Assembly (NCBI RefSeq): GCF_030504985.1
Contig: NZ_JASERU010000006.1
Span: 1 to 64,000 of the forward strand
DNA from: Fulvimonas sp. R45
Lineage (GTDB): Bacteria > Pseudomonadota > Gammaproteobacteria > Xanthomonadales > Rhodanobacteraceae
Direction: 5' to 3'
DNA: 64,000 bases
Shown: piece after piece, positions 46,152 to 55,318 of the stretch
Numbering within the stretch: position 1 is the stretch's first letter
How the letters are laid out: the number at the start of each line of letters is the position of its first letter
Translations under genes and position numbers: made by a program
Notes under the pieces: generated by a model
Database searches by the model: none
What the model was told of the DNA's origin: nothing
What the model saw: only the letters and a program-made list of their open reading frames with translations

Positions 46152-47237
46152 GTGACACAGGTGTGGAACTTCAGCGCGGGTCCGGCGGCGCTGCCGCGAC
46201 CGGTGCTCGAACGCGCGCAGCGCGAGCTGCTGGACTGGGACGGCAGCGGCATGTCGGTGATGGAGCAGTCGCACCGCGGCAAGCGCTTCGTCGCGATGGC
46301 CGCGCAGGTGGAGGCCGACCTGCGCGAACTGGCCGCGATCCCCGCCGACTACGCCGTGCTGTTCCTGCAGGGCGGCGCCACCCAGCACTTCGCGCAGATC
46401 CCGATGAACCTGGCCGGCGAGGGCGACGTCGCCGACTACGTCGTCAACGGCCACTGGGGCGCCAAGGCGGCCAGCGAGGCGGCCGCCTACGTGCGCGTGA
46501 ACGTGGCGGCCAGCAGCCAGGCCGACGGCTACCTGCGCCTGCCGCCGCGCGCGGAATGGAGGCTCGACCCGAACGCGGCCTACGTGCACTACACGCCGAA
46601 CGAGACCATTCACGGCGTGGAATACCGCGACGTGCCCGAGGTGGGTGGGGTGCCGCTGGTCGCCGACATGTCCTCCAGCATCCTGTCCGGGCCGCTGGAC
46701 GTGTCGCGCTTCGGCCTGGTCTACGCCGGTGCGCAGAAGAACATCGGCCCGTCCGGCCTGGTGCTGATGATCGTGCGCCGCGACCTGCTGCAGCGCGCGC
46801 CGCGGCCGATGGCGAAGATCTTCCGCTACGCCGAATACGCCGCCGCCGATTCCATGCTCAACACGCCCAACACCTGGGGCTGGTACCTGGCCGGGCTCAC
46901 CTTCCAATGGCTGAAGGAGCAGGGTGGCCTCGCCGCGATGGGCGAGCGCAACCGCGCCAAGGCCGAACGGCTGTACGCCGCCATCGACGGCTCCGGCGGC
47001 TACTATCGCAATCCGGTCGACCCGGCCGCGCGCTCGCGCATGAACGTGCCGTTCACCCTGCACGACAGTGCGCTCGACGCCGACTTCCTGAGGGAATCCG
47101 AGGCCGCCGGGCTGATGGCGCTGAAGGGCCACAAGGCGCTGGGCGGCATGCGCGCCTCGCTGTACAACGCGGTGCCGCCGGAGGCGGTCGATGCGCTGGT
47201 CGCGTTCATGCGCGACTTCGCCGCACGGCACGGCTGA
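46152..47237 (+). CDS. serC: Phosphoserine aminotransferase
   Basis: This 361-residue PLP enzyme makes phosphoserine from 3-phosphohydroxypyruvate and also serves pyridoxine synthesis. The N-terminus VWNFSAGPAALP is diagnostic, and the PLP-binding Lys is in LVYAGAQKNIGPSGLVLMI (about residue 197). GTG 46152 is chosen; the GTG at 46161, starting right at the conserved WNFSAGPA, is an alternative. It leads the operon serC-pheA-aroA. Confidence 0.94.
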   Translation: MTQVWNFSAGPAALPRPVLERAQRELLDWDGSGMSVMEQSHRGKRFVAMAAQVEADLRELAAIPADYAVLFLQGGATQHFAQIPMNLAGEGDVADYVVNGHWGAKAASEAAAYVRVNVAASSQADGYLRLPPRAEWRLDPNAAYVHYTPNETIHGVEYRDVPEVGGVPLVADMSSSILSGPLDVSRFGLVYAGAQKNIGPSGLVLMIVRRDLLQRAPRPMAKIFRYAEYAAADSMLNTPNTWGWYLAGLTFQWLKEQGGLAAMGERNRAKAERLYAAIDGSGGYYRNPVDPAARSRMNVPFTLHDSALDADFLRESEAAGLMALKGHKALGGMRASLYNAVPPEAVDALVAFMRDFAARHG

Positions 47238-47296
47238 GCTTTTTCAGGCATGATGGCATTTCCGCATTTGGACGGCTTTCCTTCCAGACACCCGAG

Positions 47297-48385
47297 ATGA
47301 GCGATACGAAGAACCCCCTGTCCCAGGTGCGCGACCGCATCGACAGCATCGACCGGCAGATCCAGGAGCTGATCTCCGAGCGCGCCAACTGGGCGCGCGA
47401 AGTGGCCAAGGTGAAGGGCGAGGGGCTGTCCGCCATCGACTACTACCGCCCCGAGCGCGAGGCCCACGTGCTGCGCATGGTGGTAGACCGCAACCAGGGG
47501 CCGCTGCCCGACGCCGAGATGGTACGGCTGTTCCGCGAGATCATGTCGTCCTGCCTGGCGCAGGAGGATCCGCTGAAGATAGGCTACTTGGGCCCGGAAG
47601 GCACCTTCAGCGAGCAGGCGGTGCGCAAGCACTTCGGCCACGCCGCCTACGGCCTGCCGCTGGGCAGCATCGAGGAAGTGTTCCAGGAAGTGGCCGCCGG
47701 GCATGCCGACTTCGGCGTGGTGCCGGTGGAGAATTCGGGCCAGGGCATGATCCAGGTGACCCTGGACATGTTCCTCACCTCCGACGCGCGCATCTGCGGC
47801 GAGGTGGAGCTGCGCGTGCACCAGTGCCTGCACTCGATGGCCGGGCGGCTGGAGGACATCAAGCGCGTCTACGCGCACGCGCAGTCGCTGCAGCAGTGCA
47901 AGACCTGGTTGCGCATGAACCTGCCCGGCGTGGAATGCGAGGCGGTGAGCAGCAACGCCGAGGCGGCGCGGCTGGCACGGCACGCCGACGACGTCGGCGC
48001 CATTGCCGGCGAGACGGCCGGCAAGGTCTACGGCCTCAGGACCCTGGCCACCGGCATCGAGGACCGCGCCGACAACACCACCCGCTTCCTGGTGATCGGC
48101 CGCAGCCTGTTCCCGCCGTCGGGCAACGACCGCACCTCGCTGTTGATCACGGTGAACGACAAGCCCGGCGCGCTGTACGACGTGCTCAGTCCGTTCGCGC
48201 GGCACGACGTCAGCCTCAACCGCATCGAATCGCGCCCGGCGCATTCGGGCAAGTGGCAGTACGCGTTCTTCATCGACGTGTCCGGCCACATCCAGGACGA
48301 GGCGCTGCAGGCCTCGGTGAAGGAGATCGAACAGTCCGTGGCGCAGCTGCGCGTGCTCGGCTCCTACCCGGTAGCGCTGCCGTGA
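47297..48385 (+). CDS. pheA: Bifunctional chorismate mutase/prephenate dehydratase
   Basis: This 362-residue enzyme carries out two steps to phenylalanine. The AroQ chorismate mutase domain is residues 8-90 (VRDRIDSIDRQIQELISERA ... YYRPEREAHVLRMV), the prephenate dehydratase domain about 95-275 (IGYLGPEGTFSEQAV, VPVENSGQGMIQVTLDMF, DNTTRFLVIG with its catalytic Thr-Arg-Phe) and the ACT regulatory domain about 280-360 with LNRIESRPAHSGKWQYAFFID. The ESRP motif indicates feedback control by phenylalanine. It lies 59 bases after serC and overlaps aroA by four bases. Confidence 0.95.
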   Translation: MSDTKNPLSQVRDRIDSIDRQIQELISERANWAREVAKVKGEGLSAIDYYRPEREAHVLRMVVDRNQGPLPDAEMVRLFREIMSSCLAQEDPLKIGYLGPEGTFSEQAVRKHFGHAAYGLPLGSIEEVFQEVAAGHADFGVVPVENSGQGMIQVTLDMFLTSDARICGEVELRVHQCLHSMAGRLEDIKRVYAHAQSLQQCKTWLRMNLPGVECEAVSSNAEAARLARHADDVGAIAGETAGKVYGLRTLATGIEDRADNTTRFLVIGRSLFPPSGNDRTSLLITVNDKPGALYDVLSPFARHDVSLNRIESRPAHSGKWQYAFFIDVSGHIQDEALQASVKEIEQSVAQLRVLGSYPVALP

Positions 48386-49692
48386 GCGGGCGGCTGGACT
48401 GGCGCAGCCGCCCGGCGGGGCCGCTGCGGGGCAGCGTGCGGGTGCCGGGCGACAAGTCCGTCTCGCACCGTGCCCTGATGTTCTCGGCGCTGGCGGAAGG
48501 CACGTCGCGCATCCACGGCTTCCTGGAGGGCGAGGACACCCGCGCCACCGCCGCCGTGCTGCAGCGGCTCGGCGTGCGCATCGAGGCGCCACGCGAGGGC
48601 GAGCGCGTGGTGCACGGCGTGGGCCTGCACGGCCTGCGCGGCAGCGACGGGCCGCTGGATTGCGGCAACGCCGGCACCGGCATGCGCCTGCTCGCTGGGC
48701 TGCTGGCGGGGCAGGCGTTCGACAGCACCCTGGTGGGCGACGCTTCGTTGTCGAAGCGGCCGATGCGCCGCGTCACCGATCCCCTGTTCGCGATGGGCGC
48801 GCGCATCGACACGCACGACGGCCTGCCGCCGCTGCACGTGCGCGGCGGCCAGCGCCTGCACGGCATCCGCTACGAGCTGCCGGTGGCCAGCGCCCAGGTG
48901 AAATCCGCGCTGCTGCTGGCCGGCCTGTATGCGGAGGGCGAGACCGAGGTGATCGAGCCGCATCCCACGCGCGACTACACCGAGCGCATGCTGGCCGCGT
49001 TCGGCTGGCCGATCGACTTCATGCCCGGCCGGGCGAGGCTGTCGGGCGGCCATGCGCTGCGCGCCACCGATGTCGAGGTGCCGGCGGATTTTTCCTCCGC
49101 CGCGTTCTTCCTGGTCGCCGCCAGCATCGTGCCCGGTTCCGGGCTGCGCCTGCCCGCGGTGGGGCTCAACCCGCGACGCACCGGCCTGCTCCAGGCGCTG
49201 CGCCTGATGGGCGCCGACATCCGCGTCGAGGACGAACGGACCAGCGGCGGCGAGCCGGTCGGCGACCTGGTGGTCCGCCATGCGCCGCTGCACGGTGTCG
49301 AGCTGCCCGAGGCGCTGGTGCCCGACATGATCGACGAATTCCCGGCGCTGTTCGTCGCCGCCGCAGCAGCCGAAGGCTGCACCGTCATCCGCGGTGCGGC
49401 CGAGCTGCGCGTCAAGGAGTCCGACCGCCTGGCCACCATGGCGACCGGTCTGCGGGCGCTGGGCATCACGGTGGACGAAACCCCCGATGGTGCCACCATC
49501 CATGGCGGCTCGCTTGGCGGCGGCGTGGTGGAAAGCCTCACCGACCACCGCATCGCGATGAGCTTCGCCGTGGCCGGGCTGGTGGCGCAGGCGCCGGTGC
49601 GCATCAACGACTGCCGCCACGTGGCCACCTCGTTCCCGGGCTTCATGGCGCTGGCCAACGGCAGCGGGTTCGCGCTGGACGCCGTGGGCTGA
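48382..49692 (+). CDS. aroA: 3-phosphoshikimate 1-carboxyvinyltransferase (EPSP synthase)
   Basis: This 436-residue enzyme of the shikimate pathway joins PEP to shikimate 3-phosphate. The start is a GTG overlapping the pheA stop (GTGA). Landmarks are GDKSVSHRALMFSALAEG (Lys and Ser of the active site), LDCGNAGTGMRLLAGLLAG and SLSKRPMRRV, ALLLAGLYAEG, and RVKESDRLATMATGLRALG. LDCGNAGTGMR with Ala at the glyphosate-sensitivity position of LFLGNAGTA-like motifs differs from the E. coli type and suggests class II, as does HAPLHG spacing; class is uncertain. Confidence 0.93.
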   Translation: MSGRLDWRSRPAGPLRGSVRVPGDKSVSHRALMFSALAEGTSRIHGFLEGEDTRATAAVLQRLGVRIEAPREGERVVHGVGLHGLRGSDGPLDCGNAGTGMRLLAGLLAGQAFDSTLVGDASLSKRPMRRVTDPLFAMGARIDTHDGLPPLHVRGGQRLHGIRYELPVASAQVKSALLLAGLYAEGETEVIEPHPTRDYTERMLAAFGWPIDFMPGRARLSGGHALRATDVEVPADFSSAAFFLVAASIVPGSGLRLPAVGLNPRRTGLLQALRLMGADIRVEDERTSGGEPVGDLVVRHAPLHGVELPEALVPDMIDEFPALFVAAAAAEGCTVIRGAAELRVKESDRLATMATGLRALGITVDETPDGATIHGGSLGGGVVESLTDHRIAMSFAVAGLVAQAPVRINDCRHVATSFPGFMALANGSGFALDAVG

Positions 49693-49994
49693 CGGCGGCG
49701 TGGCGGCACGGGGCGCAGCGCTCCGGCCGAACCCTCGCCCGCCGGGAGAGAGTGGGCACCATGTAGCGTCTGGTTCTTCTCTCCCATTGGGTCTACCCCA
49801 AACCCGTTCTACCTGGGCGCAGGCCGAAGGCCGGAGTCGAAGGGCACCCTGGCGACAGGCGCCGCATGCGGCGGCGCTTCGACTCCGCCCGCTGCGCGGG
49901 CTACGCTCGGCACGAACGGCTGGGAGATCGATGTCGCCACGGCCACCTGCGCCACTTCGGTTAAAGTCGCAGCCGGTTTCCGTCCGAGCCCGCC
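49693..49994. other. Gap between aroA and kdsB
   Basis: No gene is seen in these 302 bases. The middle holds the inverted repeat at 49832-49887 and a following segment (CCCGCTGCGCGGGC at about 49888-49901) that forms its own hairpin. TTAAAG near 49960 may be part of the kdsB promoter. Confidence 0.5.
49832..49887. repeat. Inverted repeat around a GC palindrome
   Basis: CGGAGTCGAAG (49832-49842) is the exact inverse complement of CTTCGACTCCG (49877-49887). Nested inside is a second near-palindrome, GGCGCCGCATGCGGCGGCGC (about 49858-49877). It resembles dispersed intergenic repeats of this bacterial order. Confidence 0.6.
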
Positions 49995-50768
49995 ATGCCT
50001 GCCGTCCCGCCCTTCATCGTCGCCATTCCCGCCCGTTACGGCTCCACCCGCCTGCCGGCCAAGCCGCTGCGCGCCATCGACGGCGTGCCGATGGTGGTGC
50101 GCGTGGCGCAGCGCGCCATGCAGGCGGGCGCCGCCCGCGTGGTGGTGGCGGTGGACGATGCGCGCGTGGCCGCGGCGCTGGACGGGCAGGGCGTGGACGT
50201 GTGCATGACACGCGCCGACCACGCCTCCGGCAGCGACCGGCTGGCCGAGTGCGCCGCGCTGTGCGGCTGGGCCGACGACGCCATCGTGGTGAACCTGCAG
50301 GGCGACGAGCCGTTCGCTCCCGCCGCCGGCATCCGCGAGGTGGCGCGCGCGCTGGCCGAGGACGATGCGCCCATGGCCACGCTGGCGACCCCGGTCGCCG
50401 ACGCGCACGAGCTGTTCGATCCCAACATCGTGAAACTGGTGCGCGGTGCGGATGGCCGCGCGCTGTACTTCAGCCGCGCGCCGCTGCCGTGGGCGCGCGA
50501 CGCGTTCGCCACGGACCGCGAGGCGCTGCCGGCGGACGTGCCGTTCCTGCGCCACATCGGCATCTATGCCTACCGCGCGGGCTTCCTCGCACAGTACACG
50601 CGGTTGCCGCGCACGCCGCTGGAGCAGGCCGAGTCGCTGGAACAGTTGCGCGTGCTGGAGCACGGCCACGCCATCGCGGTGCGGCTGGCGCCGGAGCCGT
50701 TCCCGCCGGGCATCGATACCGAGGCCGACCTGCAGCGCGCCGAGCGCTGGCTGCGCGCCGGGTGCTGA
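49995..50768 (+). CDS. kdsB: 3-deoxy-manno-octulosonate cytidylyltransferase
   Basis: This 257-residue enzyme activates Kdo as CMP-Kdo for LPS synthesis. Landmarks are [32 protein letters not shown] (nucleotide-binding start), [21 protein letters not shown] and [15 protein letters not shown]. Length is at the family norm. It works downstream of kdsA (16.2 kb); the phosphatase between them is not in the window. Confidence 0.95.
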   Translation: MPAVPPFIVAIPARYGSTRLPAKPLRAIDGVPMVVRVAQRAMQAGAARVVVAVDDARVAAALDGQGVDVCMTRADHASGSDRLAECAALCGWADDAIVVNLQGDEPFAPAAGIREVARALAEDDAPMATLATPVADAHELFDPNIVKLVRGADGRALYFSRAPLPWARDAFATDREALPADVPFLRHIGIYAYRAGFLAQYTRLPRTPLEQAESLEQLRVLEHGHAIAVRLAPEPFPPGIDTEADLQRAERWLRAGC

Positions 50769-50773
50769 GCCGC

Positions 50774-50932
50774 TCAGCGGCGACGGCGCACCAGGGCCAC
50801 GAAGGCGCCGGCCAGGCCGAGCCCCAGCAGCAGGCCGATGCCGGCGCCCCACAGCGCGCCGCGGTCGCCGCCGAGCAGCGAGCCGAGCAGCACGCCGAGC
50901 ACGAACAGCACCGGTATCGGCAGACAGCCCAT
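50774..50932 (-). CDS. Small Gly-rich membrane protein
   Basis: I do not recognise this 52-residue protein. From ATG 50932 it reads MGCLPIPVLFVLGVLLGS and then a second hydrophobic stretch with a Gly-every-four pattern (ALWGAGIGLLLGLGLAGAF), ending VRRRR. Two short helices with a Gly zipper and a basic cytoplasmic end are plausible. GAGACGAGG just upstream could be a ribosome-binding site. It sits convergent to kdsB with five bases between stops. Confidence 0.5.
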   Translation of the reverse strand: MGCLPIPVLFVLGVLLGSLLGGDRGALWGAGIGLLLGLGLAGAFVALVRRRR

Positions 50933-51006
50933 GCCTCGTCTCCGGCAGCGAAAACCGGAGCCCATGATACCGGCGAATCGTCCACCGGACCGGCTAGAAT
51001 CGATCC

Positions 51007-52833
51007 ATGCAGCCCACATCGCCGCAGGCCTTCGACGGCAAGGCCTTCGTCCGCACCCTGACCACCTCGCCCGGCGTCTACCGCTACTTCGACGCGGACG
51101 ACGAGTTGCTGTACGTCGGCAAGGCCGGCAACCTGAAGAAGCGCGTGGGCAGCTACTTCCTGAAGCCGCGGATGGAGCCGCGCATCGCCGCGATGATCGC
51201 GCAGATCGCGCGCTGCGAGATCACCGTGACGCGCACCGAGGGCGAGGCGCTGCTGCTGGAATCGCAGCTGATCAAGTCGCTCAAGCCGCGCTACAACATC
51301 ATGTTGCGCGACGACAAGAGCTACCCGTACATCTACCTGTCGGGCGGCGAGGACTACCCGCGGCTGGCCTTCCACCGCGGCGCGCGCAACCTGCCGGGGC
51401 GCTTCTTCGGACCGTATCCCAGCGCCTTCGCGGTGCGCGAGAGCCTCGGCCTGATGCAGAAGCTGTTCAAGGTGCGCCAGTGCGAGGACAGCTACTTCCG
51501 CAACCGCTCGCGGCCCTGCCTGCAGTACCAGATCGGGCGCTGCACTGCGCCCTGCGTGGGGCTGGTCTCGGTGGAGGACTACCGCAACGACGTGCGCCAC
51601 GCCGAGATGTTCCTGGAAGGGCGCAGCAGCGCGGTGATCGAGGAACTGGCCACGGCGATGGAGCAGGCCAGCGCCAGGCTGGACTTCGAGCGCGCTGCCG
51701 CGCTGCGCGACCAGGTGGCGGCGCTGCGCCAGCTGCAGGCGCAGCACCACGTGCAGGGCGCCAGCGCCGACATGGACGTGATCGCCTGCCGCATCGAGGC
51801 GGGCCTGGCCTGCGTCAGCGTGCTGTTCTTCCGCGAGGGCATCAGCCTGGGCACGCGCGACTTCTTCCCGCGCCTGCCGCTGGACGCCGAGCCGGCCGAC
51901 GTGCTGGCGCAGTTCGTGGCGCAGTACTACCTGGAACGCCCGGTGCCGCGCGAGCTGGTGCTGGGCGAGACGCTGGCCGACGAGTCGATCCTCGCCGAGA
52001 TGCTGGCGCAGCAGGCTGGCCACGCGGTGGAGATCAGGAGCCGCGTGCGCGGCGAACGCGCGCGCTTCCTGCAGATGGCCGAGCGCAACGCGCAGGCCTC
52101 GTTGACCCAGCGCCTGGCCAGCCGGCAGACCCTGGGCACGCGCTTCGAGGACCTGCAGAAGCTGCTGGAGCTGCCCGAGCCGCCGCGGCGCATCGAATGC
52201 TTCGACATCAGCCACACCCGCGGCGAGCTGACCGTGGCCTCCTGCGTGGTGTTCGGGCCGGAAGGGCCGGAGAAATCGCACTACCGCCGCTTCAACATCA
52301 CCGGCATCACGCCGGGCGACGACTACGCGGCCATGCACCAGGCGCTGACCCGCCGCTTCCGCAAGGTGGCCGAGGGCGAGGGCGCCCGGCCCGACGTGCT
52401 GCTGATCGACGGCGGCCGGGGCCAGGTGGCGCAGGCGCTGGAGGTGCTGGCGGGACTCGGCGTCGCCGGCATCCACGTGGTCGGCGTGGCGAAGGGACCC
52501 GCGCGGCGCGCGGGCGAGGAGACCCTGATCCTGGTCGACCAGGGGCGCGAGGTTCATCCCGGCCCGAGCTCGCCGGCGCTGCACCTGGTGGCGGCGGTGC
52601 GCGACGAGTCGCACCGCTTCGCGATCAGCGGCCATCGCAAGCGGCGCGAGAGGGCGCGCGAGCGCAGCGTGCTGGAAGACGTGCCCGGCGTCGGTGCACG
52701 CCGTCGCTCGGCATTGCTGAAGACCTTCGGTGGCCTGGCCGGGGTGGAGGCCGCCGGCGTGGAGGAACTGATGCGGGTGAAGGGCATCGACCGCGGCCTG
52801 GCCGAGCGCATTTACGCGGCGTTGCACGGCTGA
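51007..52833 (+). CDS. uvrC: UvrABC excinuclease subunit C
   Basis: This 608-residue nuclease makes the dual incision in nucleotide excision repair. The GIY-YIG domain is at 15-95 (PGVYRYFDADDELLYVGKAGNLKKRV), the UVR motif near 205-235, the RNase H-like nuclease in the middle (CFDISHTRGELTVASCVVF, LIDGGRGQV) and a C-terminal helix-hairpin-helix pair (LEDVPGVGARRRSALLKTFGG). TAGAAT lies only six bases before the ATG, suggesting a leaderless transcript. pgsA follows after 68 bases. Confidence 0.96.
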   Translation: MQPTSPQAFDGKAFVRTLTTSPGVYRYFDADDELLYVGKAGNLKKRVGSYFLKPRMEPRIAAMIAQIARCEITVTRTEGEALLLESQLIKSLKPRYNIMLRDDKSYPYIYLSGGEDYPRLAFHRGARNLPGRFFGPYPSAFAVRESLGLMQKLFKVRQCEDSYFRNRSRPCLQYQIGRCTAPCVGLVSVEDYRNDVRHAEMFLEGRSSAVIEELATAMEQASARLDFERAAALRDQVAALRQLQAQHHVQGASADMDVIACRIEAGLACVSVLFFREGISLGTRDFFPRLPLDAEPADVLAQFVAQYYLERPVPRELVLGETLADESILAEMLAQQAGHAVEIRSRVRGERARFLQMAERNAQASLTQRLASRQTLGTRFEDLQKLLELPEPPRRIECFDISHTRGELTVASCVVFGPEGPEKSHYRRFNITGITPGDDYAAMHQALTRRFRKVAEGEGARPDVLLIDGGRGQVAQALEVLAGLGVAGIHVVGVAKGPARRAGEETLILVDQGREVHPGPSSPALHLVAAVRDESHRFAISGHRKRRERARERSVLEDVPGVGARRRSALLKTFGGLAGVEAAGVEELMRVKGIDRGLAERIYAALHG

Positions 52834-52901
52834 GCGGCATAGTCGCCGGCGATCCCGATGCGAACCGTGCGACACTGGGCCGACCCCGTGGACAGAGACC
52901 C

Positions 52902-53510
52902 ATGCGAATCAATCTTCCAACCTGGCTGACCCTGTTCCGCGTGGCGCTGCTGCCGGTGATGATCGTGGTGTTCTACCTGCCGTTCCACGGTCACAACATC
53001 ACCGCCGCGGTGGTGTTCCTGCTGGCTGCGGTCACCGACTGGCTGGACGGTTTCCTGGCGCGGCGGCTCGCGCTCACCTCGGCCTTCGGCGCCTTCCTCG
53101 ACCCGGTGGCCGACAAGCTGATGGTGGCGGTGACGCTGTTCCTGCTGGTGGAGTCGCACCCGGCCGGCTGGTCGGGCGTGCTGATGGCGGTGACGGCGGC
53201 GATCATCGTGGGGCGCGAGATCAGCGTGTCGGCGCTGCGCGAATGGATGGCCGAGATCGGCATGCGCGCCACGGTGAAGGTGGCCTTCATCGGCAAGCTG
53301 AAGACGGTGATGCAGATGGTGGCGCTGGTGGTGTTGATCGTGCAGCACGAGAAGGAAGCCGAGGCGCTGCGGCTGTACCACATCGGCGAGGCCTTGCTGG
53401 TGATCGCCGGCGTGCTCACGATCTGGTCCGGCCTGTACTACCTGCACGCGGCCTGGCCGACCCTGCGCGGCGACAAGCCGCGGCTGCGGCCGGACGAGCC
53501 GCAGCCGTGA
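52902..53510 (+). CDS. pgsA: CDP-diacylglycerol-glycerol-3-phosphate 3-phosphatidyltransferase
   Basis: This 202-residue membrane enzyme makes phosphatidylglycerol phosphate. The CDP-alcohol phosphotransferase signature DG-x2-AR-x8-G-x3-D-x3-D is intact in DGFLARRLALTSAFGAFLDP plus VAD (residues 47-69). About five membrane helices are seen. The uvrC-pgsA-tRNA order is the enterobacterial one. Confidence 0.95.
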   Translation: MRINLPTWLTLFRVALLPVMIVVFYLPFHGHNITAAVVFLLAAVTDWLDGFLARRLALTSAFGAFLDPVADKLMVAVTLFLLVESHPAGWSGVLMAVTAAIIVGREISVSALREWMAEIGMRATVKVAFIGKLKTVMQMVALVVLIVQHEKEAEALRLYHIGEALLVIAGVLTIWSGLYYLHAAWPTLRGDKPRLRPDEPQP

Positions 53511-53524
53511 CGCCGGCGGAAGGC

Positions 53525-53552
53525 TTGACGATCCGTTTCGGCGTATTAGAAT
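53525..53552 (+). promoter_or_regulatory. Promoter of the first tRNA-Gly
   Basis: TTGACG (53525-53530) and TAGAAT (53547-53552) are 16 bases apart, followed by a GC-rich discriminator as expected for stringently controlled tRNA genes. It lies 13 bases before the tRNA. Confidence 0.7.
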
Positions 53553-53565
53553 GCGCGCCTCCGAT

Positions 53566-53641
<76 letters not shown>

Positions 53642-53650
53642 GTTTCCCAC

Positions 53651-53675
53651 GAAGCCCCGGTTCTGCCGGGGCTTC
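53651..53675 (+). terminator. Hairpin after tRNA-Gly copy 1
   Basis: GAAGCCCCGG (53651-53660) pairs with CCGGGGCTTC (53666-53675) around TTCTG. There is little U-run afterwards, so it may be a processing site or weak terminator. Confidence 0.6.
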
Positions 53676-53764
53676 GCCGTTTCCGAGGCAGGAAAACGGA
53701 CAGTGGGCCGTGCGCAAGGGGGCTTCCCATACGCAGTTCTTCTGCTAAGATGATGGGCTCCGAT

Positions 53765-53840
<76 letters not shown>

Positions 53841-53850
53841 GTTTTCCGCA

Positions 53851-53880
53851 AAGCCTCGGTCTCCCGGGGTTTTGTTTTTT
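53851..53880 (+). terminator. Terminator after tRNA-Gly copy 2
   Basis: A short stem with one wobble (GCCTCGG region with CCGGGGT region) is followed by TTTTGTTTTTT. The stem is weak but the U-rich run is strong. Confidence 0.55.
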
Positions 53881-53922
53881 CAGGCGGTGCCGTGGCGTTT
53901 TTCCGGCGGCATCGCATGCAAT

Positions 53923-53996
53923 GGCCAGGTGGCAGAGTGGTCATGCAGCGGACTGCAAATCCGCGTACGCCGGTTCGATTCCGACCCTGGCCTCCA
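53923..53996 (+). tRNA. tRNA-Cys (GCA)
   Basis: A 74-base tRNA with encoded CCA. The anticodon loop CTGCAAA (anticodon GCA) is closed by GCGGA/TCCGC, and the T loop is GTTCGATTC. It follows tRNA-Gly as cysT follows glyW in E. coli. Confidence 0.97.
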
Positions 53997-54006
53997 TTGC
54001 ACATCG

Positions 54007-54035
54007 AGCAGCCGGCTTCGCCCGGCTGCTTTTTT
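54007..54035 (+). terminator. Terminator of the tRNA cluster
   Basis: AGCAGCCGG (54007-54015) pairs with CCGGCTGCT (54022-54030), followed by six T. It lies 10 bases after tRNA-Cys. Confidence 0.88.
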
Positions 54036-54069
54036 GTTGCGCGGGCTGCAGTCCGCGCCGTGCCGGCAA

Positions 54070-55272
54070 TTACCGGCCGGATGCTTCCGACCGTTGCGGC
54101 TCCGCGCCCGCGCGACGAAGCAACCAGGCCAGCACCGGCGGCGTCACCATCGCGGTGAGCAGGGACATCGCCACGATGATCGCGTAGACGCGGTCGCTGA
54201 ACACGCCGGCGGACAGGCCCAGGCTGGCGATCACCACGCCCACCTCGCCGCGCGGCACCATGCCGAAGCCGACGATGGTGGCGCCGCGCCGGCCCAGCGA
54301 CAGGGCGCCGAGGAAGCCGCCGACCAGCTTGGAGACGATCGCGATCAGGGTCACCACCAGCAGCATCAGCAGCGCGTCCAGGCCGGCCAGCTGGTGCAGG
54401 TCGATCTTGCTGCCGGTGATCACGAAGAAGAACGGCGTGAGCAGCACCAGCAGCGGCTGGGTCTGTTTCTCCAGCGTGTGCTGCTGGCGCGTCTCGGAGG
54501 CGATCATGCCGGCGAGGAAGGCGCCGATGATCGCGGCCAGGCCGAAGCGGGTGGACAGCCAGGCCAGGCCCAGGCACAGCGCCAGCACGATCAGCAGCGG
54601 CGACTGCGCATGACGCGGCTTGTCCAGCCAGCTCGAATTCCAGCGCATCACCCGCGCGCCGCCCCAGCCGATCACCGCGATGAAGCCCACGGCGCCGGCC
54701 AGCACCATCAGCAGGTGCAGCGGGTCGAAGCCTTCGCCGCCCTGCAGCGACACCACCACGCCGAGCAGCAGCATGGCGAGAATGTCGTCGATCACCGCCG
54801 CGCCCAGGATCACCTTGCTCTCGATCCGCTGCAGCACGCCGAGTTCCTGCAGCACGCGCGCGGTGATGCCGGCCGAGGTGGCCACGAAGGCGGCGGCCAC
54901 GAACATCGACTTGTCCCAGTTGAAGCCGCTGGCGTGCGCCCACGCCGCGCCCATCGCGAACGGCGCCAGCACGCCCAGCACGCCGACCAGGAAGGCGGAG
55001 CGGCCGACCTTCTTCAGGTCCTCCAGCCGCGTCTCCAGGCCCACCGCGAACAGCAGCAGCACCACGCCCAGCTCGGACAGCACGTCCAGCGGCGTGCCGG
55101 CGGCGACCTGGTCCGGCGTGATCCAGCCCAGCAGCGAGGGGCCGATCGCGCAGCCGGCGGCGATCTCGCCGACCACGCCGGGCAGCTTCAGGCGCTGCGC
55201 GATCTCGCCGCCCACCTGGGCGGCCACGAACACGACGAACAGGGTGAGCAGGATCTCGCTGGCATGGTGCAT
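54070..55272 (-). CDS. CPA2-family cation:proton antiporter (KefB-like)
   Basis: This 400-residue membrane protein has about 12-13 helices of the monovalent cation:proton antiporter-2 family. Landmarks are LKLPGVVGEIAAGCAIGPSLLG, LGVVLLLFAVGLETRLEDL, the ion-site FVATSAGITARVLQELG and AAVIDDILAMLLLGV, and FGLAAIIGAFLAGMIAS. It lacks the C-terminal RCK (TrkA-N) domain of full-length KefB/KefC. Whether it moves sodium or potassium cannot be read. It is oriented against the tRNA cluster and preceded by an MFS exporter gene. Confidence 0.87.
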   Translation of the reverse strand: MHHASEILLTLFVVFVAAQVGGEIAQRLKLPGVVGEIAAGCAIGPSLLGWITPDQVAAGTPLDVLSELGVVLLLFAVGLETRLEDLKKVGRSAFLVGVLGVLAPFAMGAAWAHASGFNWDKSMFVAAAFVATSAGITARVLQELGVLQRIESKVILGAAVIDDILAMLLLGVVVSLQGGEGFDPLHLLMVLAGAVGFIAVIGWGGARVMRWNSSWLDKPRHAQSPLLIVLALCLGLAWLSTRFGLAAIIGAFLAGMIASETRQQHTLEKQTQPLLVLLTPFFFVITGSKIDLHQLAGLDALLMLLVVTLIAIVSKLVGGFLGALSLGRRGATIVGFGMVPRGEVGVVIASLGLSAGVFSDRVYAIIVAMSLLTAMVTPPVLAWLLRRAGAEPQRSEASGR

Positions 55273-55318
55273 GCGGAAGCGCGCCGTGCGTGGAACACGC
55301 CCCGCATGCTAGCGGCAA

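Noticed and set aside
48382-49692. A firm class assignment of EPSP synthase (glyphosate class I or II)
   Set aside because: The motifs are mixed when read by eye; alignment is required, so only the function is called.
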